Assembly: GCA_023053575.1 (NCBI GenBank)
Contig: JAKZAP010000006.1
Span: forward strand, 11,231,280-11,295,279
DNA from: Branchinecta lynchi
Taxonomy: Eukaryota > Arthropoda > Branchiopoda > Anostraca > Branchinectidae
DNA: 64,000 nt
Reading direction: 5' to 3'
In this document: in pieces, positions 48,578 through 61,026 of the stretch
How positions within the stretch are numbered: the first letter of the stretch is position 1
How the letters are laid out: every line of letters begins with the position of its first letter
Notes under the pieces: generated by a model
Databases searched by the model: none
Told to the model about the DNA's origin: nothing
What the model saw: only the letters and a program-made list of their open reading frames with translations
Program-made: the position numbers and the translations under genes

Positions 48578-49698
48578 AACAAGACCAAAGGTGTCGATGG
48601 GATCCCAATAATCTAATATTTGATTCAGACCATTGGGTCTTGTCTTCGCCAGGCTAATCATCAGAGAAAACCAAGTTCAGATATACCTCTATAAGCCATA
48701 TCTATTTTGACGATACTGACCAAGACTTCCTGCTTTACTTCTGCCAAGTTTCCGGTTTTGCCCGAATTCTGAGTGAACTACTAGTCCAGCAAAAAAAGAA
48801 AATTCAGAAACGAATCCAGTGTCCCTTGAAATGTGTCCAGTTTCCCTTTAACCGAATCCCTTTAAAGAATATCTAATCAACTTTAAATAAAACTTTGACT
48901 TAAAAAAATTACGGTTACAACCAGATTCCCGACTAATTGTATGTCCGGGTAAAAAACGATTGTCATATACAGACTCAGGCTCTCTTCTTACCCCTTAATC
49001 TGTCATCTGTCAACTTTTGCTGTTAACCAACTTTCCTGTTTTTGCCGGATTCCGGACGAACTACTTGTTCGGCGAGAAAATGGTATTCACTATCGTGCTC
49101 AGAATGCCTTCTTACCTCGTAATTGACTATCACATAGCTGTTAAAAAACATTTTGTTTTTCCCTTAATTTGAACCCCCACCCCTAAATGTAGGGCTACAG
49201 AGCCCATCTACGAACTTGACCTTACCCTTGACCCAATAAATCCTCACACCAAGTTTCATCAAAATATCTCATTCCCTTCGAGAGTTAACGTGCTTACAGA
49301 CAGAAGGACATTTTTGCGATGTCATAGGTATCCTTCCACTTCAGCTCAATTCAATTCAGTTTTATTTCAACACCAATTACGGACTAGCCGAATAGCAGGT
49401 GGTAGAGTCAAACATACATTAAAAACTAACCAAAATTATCAACATATACTAGAAAGTGGTCGAATTACATGTAAAATACTGAGAACAAACAATATAAAAA
49501 GTAACGATTGGGGAAATAGACAACAACAAATAATAACCTACTAATTTCTGTTACGTAGGGAAACAAAGGAAGGGACAAAACTATTCTTGTATCTCACGTG
49601 TCGGCAAAACACTGGTTGAAGGGGACTGGTTCGGAAGCTTGTCTTTGAGGCCTCTCCCTTTCTGTTGTAAAGTTTACTTACGTTTGGGATCCCAAAAA
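48578..49698 (+). mobile_element. Tandem-core repeat element interrupted near its right end
   Basis: Left end aacaagaccaaaggtgtcg at 48578 and right end cgtttgggatcccaaaaa at 49698. A retrotransposon 3' fragment (49340-49676) interrupts the right block. Confidence 0.8.
49340..49676 (-). mobile_element. Retrotransposon 3' fragment nested in a tandem-core element
   Basis: The right terminal block of a tandem-core element is interrupted after ccttccactt and resumes at acgtttgggatccc. The insert starts with (AATTC)n and then an ATTT-rich segment, as at 45475 and 8812. It shows no recognisable coding sequence. Confidence 0.5.
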
Positions 49699-49824
49699 GC
49701 TTCTTGTCGCTCAACACTCTCTACAAGATCTGATTCTTACCAGCTAATTGCTTGCTTGCGCTGTTCCTCTTCGTTGTGCTCATTCCGAGATGACTAAATA
49801 AAGTTTGCGTAGCCTACTGACGAA

Positions 49825-50940
49825 AACAAGACCAAAGGTGTCGATGGGATCCCAAAAATCTAAGATTTGATCCAGACAATTGGGTCTTGTCTTCGACAGA
49901 TCCAGTCTTCGCCAGGCTAATCATCAGAGAAAACCAAGTTCAGATCAGGTTCAGATATTCTATCTATCTATCTATCTATTTATCTATACCTCTATAAGCC
50001 ATATATATTCTGACGATACTGACCGAAACTTTCTGCTTTACTTCTGACAAATTTGCGGTTACGCCGGAATTCGAGGGAACTAATAGTCCAGCAAAAAAAG
50101 AAAATTCAGAAACGAATCCAGCGTATCTCCTTATCCCTATAAAGAACATCTAATCAACTTTAAATAAAACTTTGACTTTAAAAAAATGTGGGTACAACCG
50201 GATTCCGGACTAATTATTTGTCCAGGTAAAAAATGATTGTCATATACGGACACAGCGTCTCTTCTTACCCCTAAATCTATCATCTAATCAGCTTCAGATA
50301 AAACTTTTGCTTTTAATATATTTTCCGGTTTTTGCCGGATTCCAGGCGAACTGGTTGTCCGGCGAGAAAATGGTTTTTACCATCGTGTCCAACATGTCTC
50401 CTAACCTTAAATGAAATATTTAATCAACTTCAAATGAAATTTTTACTTTTAACCAACTTTCCGGTTTTGATGGATTCCGGACGAACTACTTGTCCAGCGA
50501 GAAAAGGATTTTCACCATCATGTTCAGCATGTCTTCTTACCCTAAATCAAACACTTAACCAACTTAAAATGAAAGTTTGACTTTTAACAAACTTTCCGGT
50601 TTTTGCCGGATTCTGGACGAACTACTTGTCCGGCGAGAAAACGATTTTGACCATCGTGCTCAACATGTCTTCTGACTCCATAATCGACTATCACATTATC
50701 TGTTTAAAAATATTTTGTTTGTCATTTAATTTGAACCCCCTTCCCACCCCCAAATATAGGGCTACAGGGCCGATCTACGAACTCGACCTTACTCTTGACC
50801 CAAAGAATGGTCACAACAAGTTTCATATATCTCATTCCCCTCGAGAGTTATCGTGCTCACAGACGGACGGACGGACGGACAGACGGACAACTTTTGCGAT
50901 GTCATAGGTATCCCTCCACTTACGTTTTGTGATCCCAAAA
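49825..50940 (+). mobile_element. Tandem-core repeat element
   Basis: Full-length copy of about 1.1 kb, only about 125 bp after the previous copy and in the same orientation. Both ends are intact. A (TCTA)n microsatellite has expanded at 49963-49987 within the left block. Confidence 0.83.
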
Positions 50941-51020
50941 ACCAAAGGTGACAAGATTTCGGTGGACCTTCGAAATCATAAGTTTTGAACAGCTATAGAC
51001 TTTGTTTTTGGCTATCAGTA

Positions 51021-51391
51021 CACTGTCAGAAGTTTCATAACAGACAACACATGGGTGCGCGGTTTCAACAGACAACACTTGGAATGTTATCTGTTGTGGC
51101 GACAGACATTATGCATGAAATGTTATGCATAACAAGCATTGCCAGGAAGAGCCGGAAAACCTAAAAAAAAACATATGCTGGCTTTTTAATGTCGTCACGA
51201 TATCGAATATTCAGCAGATGCTTTTTGGGACTTTTTGTTTTTCGGCACTTCTTGGCAATGCTTGTTTTCGATAAAAATTTCATGCATAACGTTTGTCTTG
51301 AGAACAGATAACATTCCACGTGTTGTCTGTTGCGTGCTGTCTGTTGAAACCGCTCATCATTATATTGTATGTGATGAAACTTCCGACAGTG
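51021..51391. mobile_element. TA-target MITE with CACTGTCAGAAG ends, copy A
   Basis: Left cactgtcagaagtttcataa, right gatgaaacttccgacagtg, flanked by TA on both sides (51019-51020, 51392-51393). Arms share further inverted words (caagcattgccaggaag, cttggcaatgcttg). Confidence 0.8.
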
Positions 51392-51423
51392 TACTGAATT
51401 GAGAAAGATTTTGTCGCTGACCA

Positions 51424-51772
51424 CACTGTCAGAAGTTTCGTAGCAGATAACACACGGATACGCGGTTTCAACAGACAACACTTTGGATGTAATCTGTTCT
51501 AGCGACAAACATTGTGCATGGAATGTGCATGGAACCAAAAAATTGCAAAAAAAGCATCTGCTGACTTTTTTGTTTGTCTTTATGATATCAGAAAAATACA
51601 GCAGATACTTTTTTGGCGGTTTTTCGTGTTTTCCTGGCAATGATTGTTATGCATAAAATTTCATGCATAATGTTTTCCGCGACAACAGATTACATCCCAA
51701 GTTTTGTCGGTTGTGTATCGTCTGTTGGAACCGCGCATCCTTGTGTTATCTGTTATGAAACTTCTGACAGTG
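51424..51772. mobile_element. TA-target MITE with CACTGTCAGAAG ends, copy B
   Basis: Left cactgtcagaagtttcg, right gaaacttctgacagtg, 32 bp after copy A. It is flanked by CA on both sides instead of TA. Confidence 0.8.
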
Positions 51773-52599
51773 CAGAGAGGCTTTGTGGCAATTTAAAAAT
51801 GTATGTCTCAAGGTCCCTTCAGACTGACACAGAGTAAATTATTTATACTAATCTTTCACACTTTTACCCTGGCGTTAACGAAAAATGGAGGCTATTTTAT
51901 CTCCCAATTTTTTGTTGCTTTTATCGAAGGCAACATTTTGTATTTTTTTTCTTGTAAATCTAAGGTCTTTCCAGGACAAGCTGGTACAACTGCTAATCGA
52001 ATAAAATCACGTCTCTCAAGTTGAACAGATTTCATATTATTACGGAGAACTACGTAAGCTTTTACGTCAAAGTAACGGCCGGTAGGGAAAAATGCTGTTT
52101 TACACAAGTATACAGGACAGATAAAAGATTAAGGGGTACTTTAGGCCCCTTCCTCCCCCACATTCAGAATTTTTCGTGGCGACTCTTCCAGGAAATCTCT
52201 GACGGAATATTTCCAGACAGATTTCAGCTCGACTTTTCGTGTTCTCACTTCATAAACTTGTCTTTTTTGAGGACCTCATACATATTTCATCCTTCTTCTG
52301 CAAGTGGCTTATGCTAATGGCTTCGTCCACTTCGCCACTGGATCAATTCCCTGGATCCCTGCCGCGAGGATGGACAGAGTTCCAACCAACTCGCCTACTA
52401 AAGGGGTTCATGATTTATTCATGGGGTGACCCATTAGCCTGTGAGCGACTAAGTGCAGGGACGGAAGGCGCGGTAGCCCGTCTGGGAAAGAACACACGGG
52501 CCGGGATTATTCTTTTTCGGGAATATTTTCCTCAGACCTTTTTGGGGATCACAAACGTTCTCGATTTTTGTACTCAGACCGGGTTTGAACACTGGGTGC

Positions 52600-53232
52600 T
52601 TAAAGTTTAACCGAAAAGGGCTGGGATAGGACAATCTGGTTACCCATCACTTATTCACTTAAATTGGCCTTGAAGACCCGCTGAAAATCGTTACTTCATT
52701 GTTCCGCTGTACTCTTGATGACTATCTCTCCCTGCTGATGCAGAATCTCCGGGTACCTGCAGAAGAAATGAAGAAAATGTCACAGCTGCTCCGAGCGCCG
52801 TGATTGTTTGACATAGGATTTGAGTCGTTGAGTCTGAGTCGTTACGGACACGTTTACTCCTTCTTCCTGTGGATCGCTGGCGTGTTTTGGTCATATAGAG
52901 TATTCACGAATAAAATAGTGGAATTTCCATGTGATTTGTGGTACCTCTATGCGCTTGTATTTTGCTGTCTGCCTTACGAGAAAGACATATGATTTTTTTT
53001 TGTTCAGGCACTAAGCAATCTTCACCAATCTCACCACTTCCCACTGAAAAGCCACCTTTGTGTTGAGATTAAAATTTCCCCTGTCATAGTAGAATTTACG
53101 CGGTGGAGACGGCCGCAGATACTATGGACGTCATGACTAGAGGAAAATGAAAAAATCTATTTGCAGAATCCAAATAATTCAGTGTGTTCAGTTAAATGAC
53201 ACACAATGAGTTGGCTTTTCAGTTAAACTTTC
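52600..53232. mobile_element. Dispersed TIR family (TTTTAACCG ends), copy 3
   Basis: Left ttaaagtttaaccgaaaagg, right tcagttaaactttcaa. Same internal blocks as copy 2, with an extra 170 bp or so in the middle. Confidence 0.65.
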
Positions 53233-53697
53233 AAGGACCCCTCGCACTATTCACTCTTTAAATTCCGGCGTTTTAAAATAGTGCAATACTTTAAAACCAG
53301 GCTCTTCTTTTAAAAAATTGGCCACGGCTTTGGCTGTTTTAAGCCCTTTTCCAGGCCCGTTGACTTCTAGCAACAACATGAAAGATTTACATAACCGTTT
53401 CTTCTGATAGAAAACTTCTAGCAAACAACAGCGAAACCATGTCTACGCATCGAAGGTAGCAAAATACGGCAAGTGAAAAAATAGCCAGGTTATGGGGGCT
53501 AGAATAAAAGAGTATGAAATTGGGGCTTTCGGGTTTACGAATGAATGGAGCGACTACGGAGGTACGTTGTATTAGAACTGTAGGCATGACAGATATTTAA
53601 GGTATGTCTTGACACCTTACAGGTTCCATAAGAAGTTACTTGAATATGGAAATTAAAATAAGAATGAATACAAATTTTACAAATTCTGTGTCGTATA

Positions 53698-53858
53698 CAA
53701 TGTAAAAATTCTCTCTGTATAAGGATGCAGTATTTGCTACTGGGATTAATCTTATCTCTATTGGGATAAAATTAATCCAAATTTGGGATAATCTTATCTC
53801 AATAAAGACAAGATTAATCCCAGTAGCAAATATTGCAAGATTATTTTTTTTTACAGTG
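53698..53858. mobile_element. Small TA-target MITE
   Basis: Ends caatgtaaaaa and tttttacagtg with TA on both sides. The arms continue imperfectly with tttgctactgggattaatc and gattaatcccagtagcaaa. A right half occurs at 34895-34967 and a related stretch at 32190-32250. Confidence 0.8.
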
Positions 53859-53921
53859 TAGTTTCGCTGCGTAGGATCGTGCTCAACTTGAGACTGCAAA
53901 GAGTGAGGTTGCGCTACATCT

Positions 53922-54198
53922 GAGCCTCGTTTTTGTTGCAATAGCGCTGCCGCATTGCTGCTGCAGCACTTCTTTGCTTTTGCATAATATGCGTTTTGGA
54001 TTCACTTTCTTGTTAGTTGAAGCGGCAGCGCTGCAGCATCTTGCAGGGAAGCACGGACTTGGTCGGGGAGCAAGTCCGTGATTCTCAAGAAGCGCTGCCG
54101 TCTTCCTCGGAAGCGCTGCAGTGCAAACACGGATGTAGAAAGAATCATTCCGGAATCGGCTAAGAAGTGACCTGCAGCATGCAACAAAAACGAGGCTC
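53922..54198. mobile_element. TIR element rich in GCGCTGC words with an internal hairpin
   Basis: Ends gagcctcgtttttgttgca and tgcaacaaaaacgaggctc. The interior repeats agcgctgc and gctgcagc. A perfect 10-bp stem (cacggacttg 54052-54061, caagtccgtg 54071-54080) has a 9-base loop. The target-site duplication is unclear. Confidence 0.7.
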
Positions 54199-54199
54199 T

Positions 54200-57100
54200 G
54201 ATGACGCCGCGAAATTTGAAACAGAATTGTGAGAACAGTAGTGAATAAAATTGAAATGGAACTTAAGAGTTGGTTTTCTAATTTTACACATAACTCACCA
54301 TCACTGTGTAGTTTAATAGCAGTCTAAGTTGTTGGTAAATTTTTTTTATTCTTTTTTTGTTTTTAAAATTACTTTATTGGTACTTGTTCGAAGTTTGCCT
54401 GGGTCGTAAACGCATAGTTCCGTGATTGTTTGTAGTTTACTTGTCATTTTTGGCAGAGAAAAAATAACAAAAATAATCATAATCTTAGTTTAATTCTATG
54501 TTTGGAATCAAACTTTCCTTACTATCATACTTTCCAGGTTCTTTTGTGGAAGAACGACTCGTCGCAGTCTCACGGATACGGTTTCTAAAAAAGGGTGCTC
54601 ATTCTAATTCCCTCCGAAGTTTCTTTTTCGAGCAGACATACTGCTGGGTGCCAGCAATCACACCAAGTGTTAAAATACAAGCTTCATTACCCCTAAACAC
54701 TTCCGACATTTACCCTTTGCATAGCCTGTTCGTTCTAGAGCTTTTCCTTCTTTCCCTCCAGTGATCAAAGGCTACAGAAACTCTTTCTTGTACCACCCAA
54801 CTTTTCATTTGCATGTGCTAGGAAATTAGGGAGGTTCTTAGGAACAATGGTTTGAACGACTCTGTTAATTTGACAAGTAATCTCTAAGAAAGGGCCAGGA
54901 CGCTTACAGAAAGAGATCGTGAAAAAAATGGCACCCAAAGATTAAAGATTACCAAGTAGGCAACCGTCGAGGGGTTACGAACTACCCTGTATCTGTAGTA
55001 CCCCATGTCCCTGAACCGGCTGGTGCCGCTTCTTAACATGCTGATTTTAATGCTCTAACACGCGGGCACCGGGCACTTGTTGTGCACTACAATCGAGAGC
55101 AGGCAACCCCCCGGCAATCATACAGAGTTTTGGGCCATGAATCGATACTGCTGTGAGCGTTCAGTCTTCTGAAGTTCATACTTTATATGGATATTTATAT
55201 GCAAATAATTCCGAAATGTAGCCGAGCGGAGCGAGGCTCTGTCACAGTTCTTAACGCTTGTTTTAAACGGAATATCCCGTGTCTACAATGTCTTGACACG
55301 ATTTATCGCGGGTCTATACGGTCACTGCAGTATCAGCTTCTAGCCCCCGCGTTATGAAATTCAGACATAGCAATTATTTAGTAACGAGTGCAAACACTAG
55401 TTGGAGGAAGTTAAAGTCAAAAGATTAGCGTCACAGACTGTTCTTCATTTGAATCTTTTGCTGTTTTTGTTTGAATTTTATCAGTTCTTAATCCTCTCAC
55501 GGCCAGTCTCACAGCTAAAAACCTTCAACTTTGCTTTCACAACTGCCCGAAAAATTCCAACAGAAGAGATAGAACATTAAAAAACAAACTCTGATCGCAG
55601 AAAAGTTCTCTAATTTCTTTCTTTTTGCCAAAAGAAAGAGGAAACGCTTGGCTCTTCGCTGATATTCAGTTCTTAATGTATTATACCCATTTGCATCTAT
55701 ACAGTATTTCCTGTCTTTCAAAGTGCGATCCTTGAACAGAATCCCCTCCTACTTTTTATTTTATTGCATATTGTCACCTGAAGCAGTCTACAGGATTTGC
55801 TGATATAAAATTATCCGGAAGTGTTCTAGACTGTCACGAGAAGTAGGCACAAGGACACTACAATATCTGATGATAAACTTTGGACAAAGAAAGGAACTTT
55901 GGCCCAAGTCGGAAGAAAGTGGTATGTATACATGACAGAAAAAACTGTAGATAGATTGTCAATGCTTCACGCTATATCCAAATTCTTTCCATCCATTCTC
56001 ATTTCCAAAATTTCAAACTTCCTATGTATTTTCCCACCCCAACGGCATTGCTCAGGGCTGATTTTTTAGTTTTTCGTTTATGCTCAGGGTTTCAGAAGGA
56101 AGGAAGCTTCAAAGGAGCCACTTAGCCTATGTTAAGATATTTGAGCAAAAACGGTATCTGATAATTTTGAATTTGACTTTTGCATTTCCGAAAAATTTAA
56201 AGATTACTTGAAAAGCCAACTTATTTTCATATCATTTGATTGGATACATAATCATATGGACTGTGTTAAGCGATTTTTTTTTACTTTTTCATATATGCTC
56301 TAGCAGTGGCGTTCAGAATCTCTACGGCCATCCCCACATCGCAAAGTTCTTCTATGACACGAACAAACACAATCGCGGCTTTTCAGTCGCCAGTGGCGAG
56401 GGTGGTGAACAATGAGCCGGTTCCACCCTCCTACAAATAGTAACTATTAGTTACTATTTCCATTCCAACCACACCAAAAGTTACTACGCTGCCCCTTCCA
56501 ACCTTCTCCAATTAGTAACTAACAGTAACTATTTGCTTACCACGCTCGGGAGCGTCGTAAGCGTAGTAACTACGGATCTCTGTGACGTGATTGGTCGGAT
56601 TCGCCCCTGGCATGATATTCTGCTGGAAAATAGAAAAATCGTTCCAGCCTTGAGGGCAAAAAGCCAAAATTCGTGACGTCATGCGTAGTAACTACGGTTA
56701 GTAGGATGGAACACGCCCAATGTGGCTCAAACATACATAGACATTTTCATAGAGTCTTCAAGCCTATTTAAAGGTATAAGTGATTGACAACTAGATTGCT
56801 AGACAGCCCTTTTCGGCTAAACTTTAAGTGAGTGGTACCTGTCTAATTAAAAATAAAATGAATCGTAGAGCTCCAGGAGATCTTTCGCCAGGAATCTGTT
56901 CTCATGGCTTCATCATTGTCCTTTTTTTCCTCTAATAGTCCACGGGTCATCAAAACTGGCCAGACTCCGCCAGCCAAGCGAAAGGATCGGAAACAGAACT
57001 CATAATAGAGCACGTACCAGAGATTTCCCCATTTTCCCCGGATCAGGGGTTCAGCGTTGCCCAGTTGGGTTCATTAGGACTAGAACAATCCACCGGACGT

Positions 57101-57380
57101 TCCCGGGCAGAATGATGACTGGGGAAAGGACGGTCTTCAGGGATAATGACCGCCCAGGAGTCTCCCGAGGGAAGATAACAAGGCCAAGCCGGGAAATCTT
57201 GATGGATAAAAAAGTAATAACAAGCAATGGAGCAAATGTTCTGAGTAGAGTGTAAGGGGATGAAGGGGAGTTCGGGTGGTCAGGAGATCCAAGGCAACGA
57301 GTCTGTGAGCCGTACCGAGTAGTCGCAGCAAGTCAGATCCGTGTTGGGTGGAGAGGCGTTACTAGCTAAAATGTTTGGTG
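54200..57380. other. Unassigned stretch
   Basis: Apart from the AGTTACTA-rich repeat at 56414-56728, no gene or repeat family is recognised. Confidence 0.5.
56414..56728. repeat. AGTTACTA-rich repeat with weak inverted ends
   Basis: tagtaacta or agttacta words recur many times across the segment. The ends carry gagcc..gttccaccct and aggatggaac..ggctc, an imperfect inverted repeat. It may be an old MITE. Confidence 0.35.
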
Positions 57381-57964
57381 GGGGGACGAGGAATTTACCG
57401 ACTGGCTGGTAATTTTTACCGACTTTTTCTGCATAAAAAACGACTGTTTTCAACAACAAAAATTACATTTTTGAAAAAAATCAACTGATTTAAAAAAAAA
57501 CGACTTAATTTGACGAAAAATCGACCAATTTTCAGAAAAACCGACTGTTTTCATGAAAAAAATCAACTGTTTCTACGCAAAATCGCGGCGCTTCGCGCCG
57601 ACTCGGTTATTTTTTACCGACAGGCCGACAGCACTGGGGAGTCGTGACGCCCCTGGTTGGTTGGACACAGTATTTACTTGTTACCACCAAGGGCCCATAA
57701 TTCAGATCTGTAGAGACCAATGGCCTATTTTATTGAATATTTTTATCATGGTTATTACAACGTTTAGTAGTTCTTCGCAAAGACTTTTGATGATCTTAAT
57801 AAGTGATATTCTTCCCCATTACTTACGGTCACTTTTACCCATTGCCAATTGTAGGGCCTTTTTTGTTCGGAATTTTCTTTTTTCGGAGACGTCCGCTTTT
57901 TGCGAACAAGACCAAATCTGTTTTCAAATACACCAAAATCCAAAAAACAAATTCTCGATGGTAT

Positions 57965-58215
57965 TTTTCCGGCGTCGGTATTCTCGTCGGCACATCGGGT
58001 TCTTTTTACACGTAAAAAATCAAATTCTGTAAATTTGTATTGGGCGCATGCCGGAAGTTCAAGTCTCGTCGGTACATTGGCTTCTATTTACACGTAAAAA
58101 ATAAAGTTCTTTATAGTATAAAACACAGAAGAAGTCAAATTCTAAGTGCTTTTGTCGCGCGTCGGTATTCTTGTCGCCAGATCGGGTCTTTTTATACGTA
58201 AGAAATCAAATTCTG
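57965..58215. repeat. Diverged tandem repeat, about 90-bp unit
   Basis: Three units each with tc.gtcg.cacat.gg, a ttc-t-tttacacgtaa block and aaatcaaattct. They lie just after a stretch (57390-57600) of repeated cgactgttttca and gaaaaa words. Confidence 0.55.
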
Positions 58216-58219
58216 CAAA

Positions 58220-61020
58220 CATTTTTCGGATTGTTCTGGATACAGTCGTTGGAAGCTACGCTTTTTAGCGAATGTTGAAATGACAAGCCAAATATGTGAA
58301 CTTTGATATATGAAATTACATGAAAGGAATAATCTCAACTTATGCATTACAGTTAGTTTTACACCGGTTCTATTATGTGCTGGCGGGAAATGTACGCCGT
58401 TGCAGCTTTGCAATGGCGTGTTTTGTTGGCACATTTTTTAGTCCGTCGGCACAAATCGTACGCCCCCCCCCCCAACGTAAAAGGCTAGTGACAACCCTGC
58501 CTGTCGGTGACAGATTGTCTAATTATGATTTGTCGTTAAAGTAGCAAAGTAGCCTAATAAGGTTGACAACTGAACCACCAAAAGACGGAAAACCAAAACC
58601 AGAGACAAATCACACAGTTATGAAGGAGACCTCTTGAAGTGCAAAAACTCCATGAATTTTGAAGAAAAAAAAATTGCACGGCTTCTGGATTTTCGTGAAA
58701 GAAAATCTTTCGTCAAACCAGGCTGTACTTCTGACGAGAAGTTCCCCCTTTCATCATCATAACTCCTACTAACCCGTGGAAAATAACCTAAATTCGATGC
58801 ATATCGAGTGTCATGCTGATGGATTTCGTCATACCCTTGGAAAACCGACACGGAAGAAACGAGTTGGAGACCACATGGTCGAGGACCACCATGATGTCTT
58901 CCGTTTTCAAGAGTTTGACATAACAGCTTCATAAGTGGTTCAGGAAGGGGATCCATAAAGCCATTATGCCGCTACTGAATAATCGCTCTTCATAGTTTTA
59001 CTGCCAGCGAGTCAAATCGCTCCGGAATCTCTGCATCTGAACTCACTTCCAAATGGCCACTTAAACGACTACTGGTGTCACTTCCCAGCCCAGGCAGTGA
59101 CGTCTGATGTATGGCTTTACGACAGGTACTCAATAGTCTCTTGTATGTCACTTACGACCGTATAATGTCACCAAAGCAGGCCAGCAGCACTACCCCGTGC
59201 TGGTTACGACAATGGAGGGATGGTGGAGAACTTGGCCTGATTGTTGCGTAAGTGGGTCCCGGATGACCAGAAAGGACACATGTTGAGATCGCTTTAGTGA
59301 TCCCTTGTTTTGGGGGTCTGAAGGTTTTGGAAGTTCGGACGGCAGCTGCGTGTAACTCGGTAAACACACCTTTTAAGTCGGTTGACACAAGAGTTTAGGG
59401 CGAAAAAAAAATTTATAATCGCCCAGACCGGACTAGTCAAGCTCTCTTTCTTTCCTTTTTTTCAATTAATCTGCTTTTGGTTGATGCTTTGGGGATACTT
59501 TGTGCCTTACAGGCTGACATGGTATCGTTGTGTGTTTTTTGTTGGAATAAGCCCATGCTGTTCAGTCCAAGTTCAAGCTTTGTTTCTTCTTTCTTTCCTC
59601 CAAACAATTTGTTTTTTATAATGTTTCAGGGTTCAGGGGTGCCTCTGGGCAATGACGTACTTTGTGGTCGGAATCAGTTCATTCTGTTCAGTTCACAACC
59701 TGGCAGTTGATGAGCTTATAAACGTCACGTGGAAGAAATCTGTAGACTGAGCTTGTAAAGTTAGTTAACGATAGCTCTCTTTCTATATAAAGACCTTCCT
59801 ATATGGATAGCTGCCTTTTACTTCCTTTTTCAAGCGATTTGTTTTGGTTGATCTATTAGTCCCACACAGGCTAGCCTCTGGGCACAGAAGTGTTGTTTGT
59901 TTGGAATAAACCCATTCTGTTCAGTTCAGAAAGTCTCTGGTCACTTCAAAAGTTGTCCATCTAACACACATATGGCGGTGACGACCAACCCCGTCACCGC
60001 CCTTTAGGATTCCAAAAAGTGTTTTATCTCGGAAAACAGATTAGGACTTTTTTTTTAGAATTTGTCATCATCTTCTAAAACCTTCGACCTACGACCAACA
60101 GGGTCCTCAGACCTAATTCATTCAAATACGTCTGTCGCTTCGAAGGCTTCACTATCTAACAGACTGCCAGACGGACGAACTTTCGTTTCACTAACTTTCA
60201 CCGAAACCGACCGATAAGTAAGAACCGATAATGCTAAGAATCTTTGTCTCTCACCCACTGCGCCGTGCGAAAATCCGCGATGTTGTTCCTTCAAAACTGA
60301 GTGGGTGATCATTCCATAAAATTTTCGGACGAACTCTTCCTGCATGACACAAATACCGCTAGTGGATGTATTTACCAATCGGAAGTCTGGCATTTGTCTA
60401 ACCGTCTGGTCATTCGAGCAAACCAAAATTTTCATGGACGGGGACATTTTCGAAATCGGAGATTTTCCTCGCTTCGTTTTTATCGCTTTCTCGAGACGTA
60501 AACTCGTTTAGCTTTTCGGTCATCCAGAGAACCTTGCTTCTCTCTGACAACGGGTAACTAAGTTTTCTCGTGCTAGAAAGAATGGGCAACATCTGCTCCC
60601 CAAAGGAAGATTCGATTACTGTCTTGAGTGGACGAAGGCTAGACTTTTGGCCTCAGCGTATTGGTAAATAATCGCGTTAGGGACCATCGGGGCTAGGACT
60701 TCCCGTCAACGACCCAGCAGGGCTTGTCAGATTGGATTAAGCGGAGGAGTGCTGAGTTGGGTTCAATATGAAGCGGCAACAATCAGATGTGCCTATAGGA
60801 AGTAAAATGGATGATGGAGGTGGAAATAAAACAAAGAATGTTACTGAAAATATGCAGAGCGTCTTCTGTACCTACCAAGATCGTTTTGGAACCATATGCT
60901 ATCTGAAAAATTCAAGACACAAGTGCTACCATGGTCCAAGTTTTCTTTGTCCCTTGACGATCCACTGCTTCTTGGCTGACGTCTAGATTTTAGAAAACTG
61001 TATTTTTTGTTTTTTATTCC
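58220..61020. other. Unassigned stretch with SINE-like tails
   Basis: Open frames on both strands (for example 58618-58956 and 60118-60447 on the - strand) have no family motif. Only the repeated tails at 59510-59938 are assignable. Confidence 0.5.
59625..59938 (+). repeat. Repeated SINE-like 3' ends (cattctgttcag)
   Basis: Two segments (59625-59702 and 59853-59938) share gcctctgggca, a G-T-rich stretch, then ggaat(a/c)a.cc.attctg and ttcagtt. A third copy is at 59510-59575 and a fourth, ending in A21, at 63085-63174. This looks like a short retroposon tail family. Confidence 0.45.
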
Positions 61021-61026
61021 CTTTTT

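Noticed and set aside
60118..60447. 109-codon - strand open frame
   Set aside because: No motif, no neighbouring coding sequence, and a competing open frame lies opposite.
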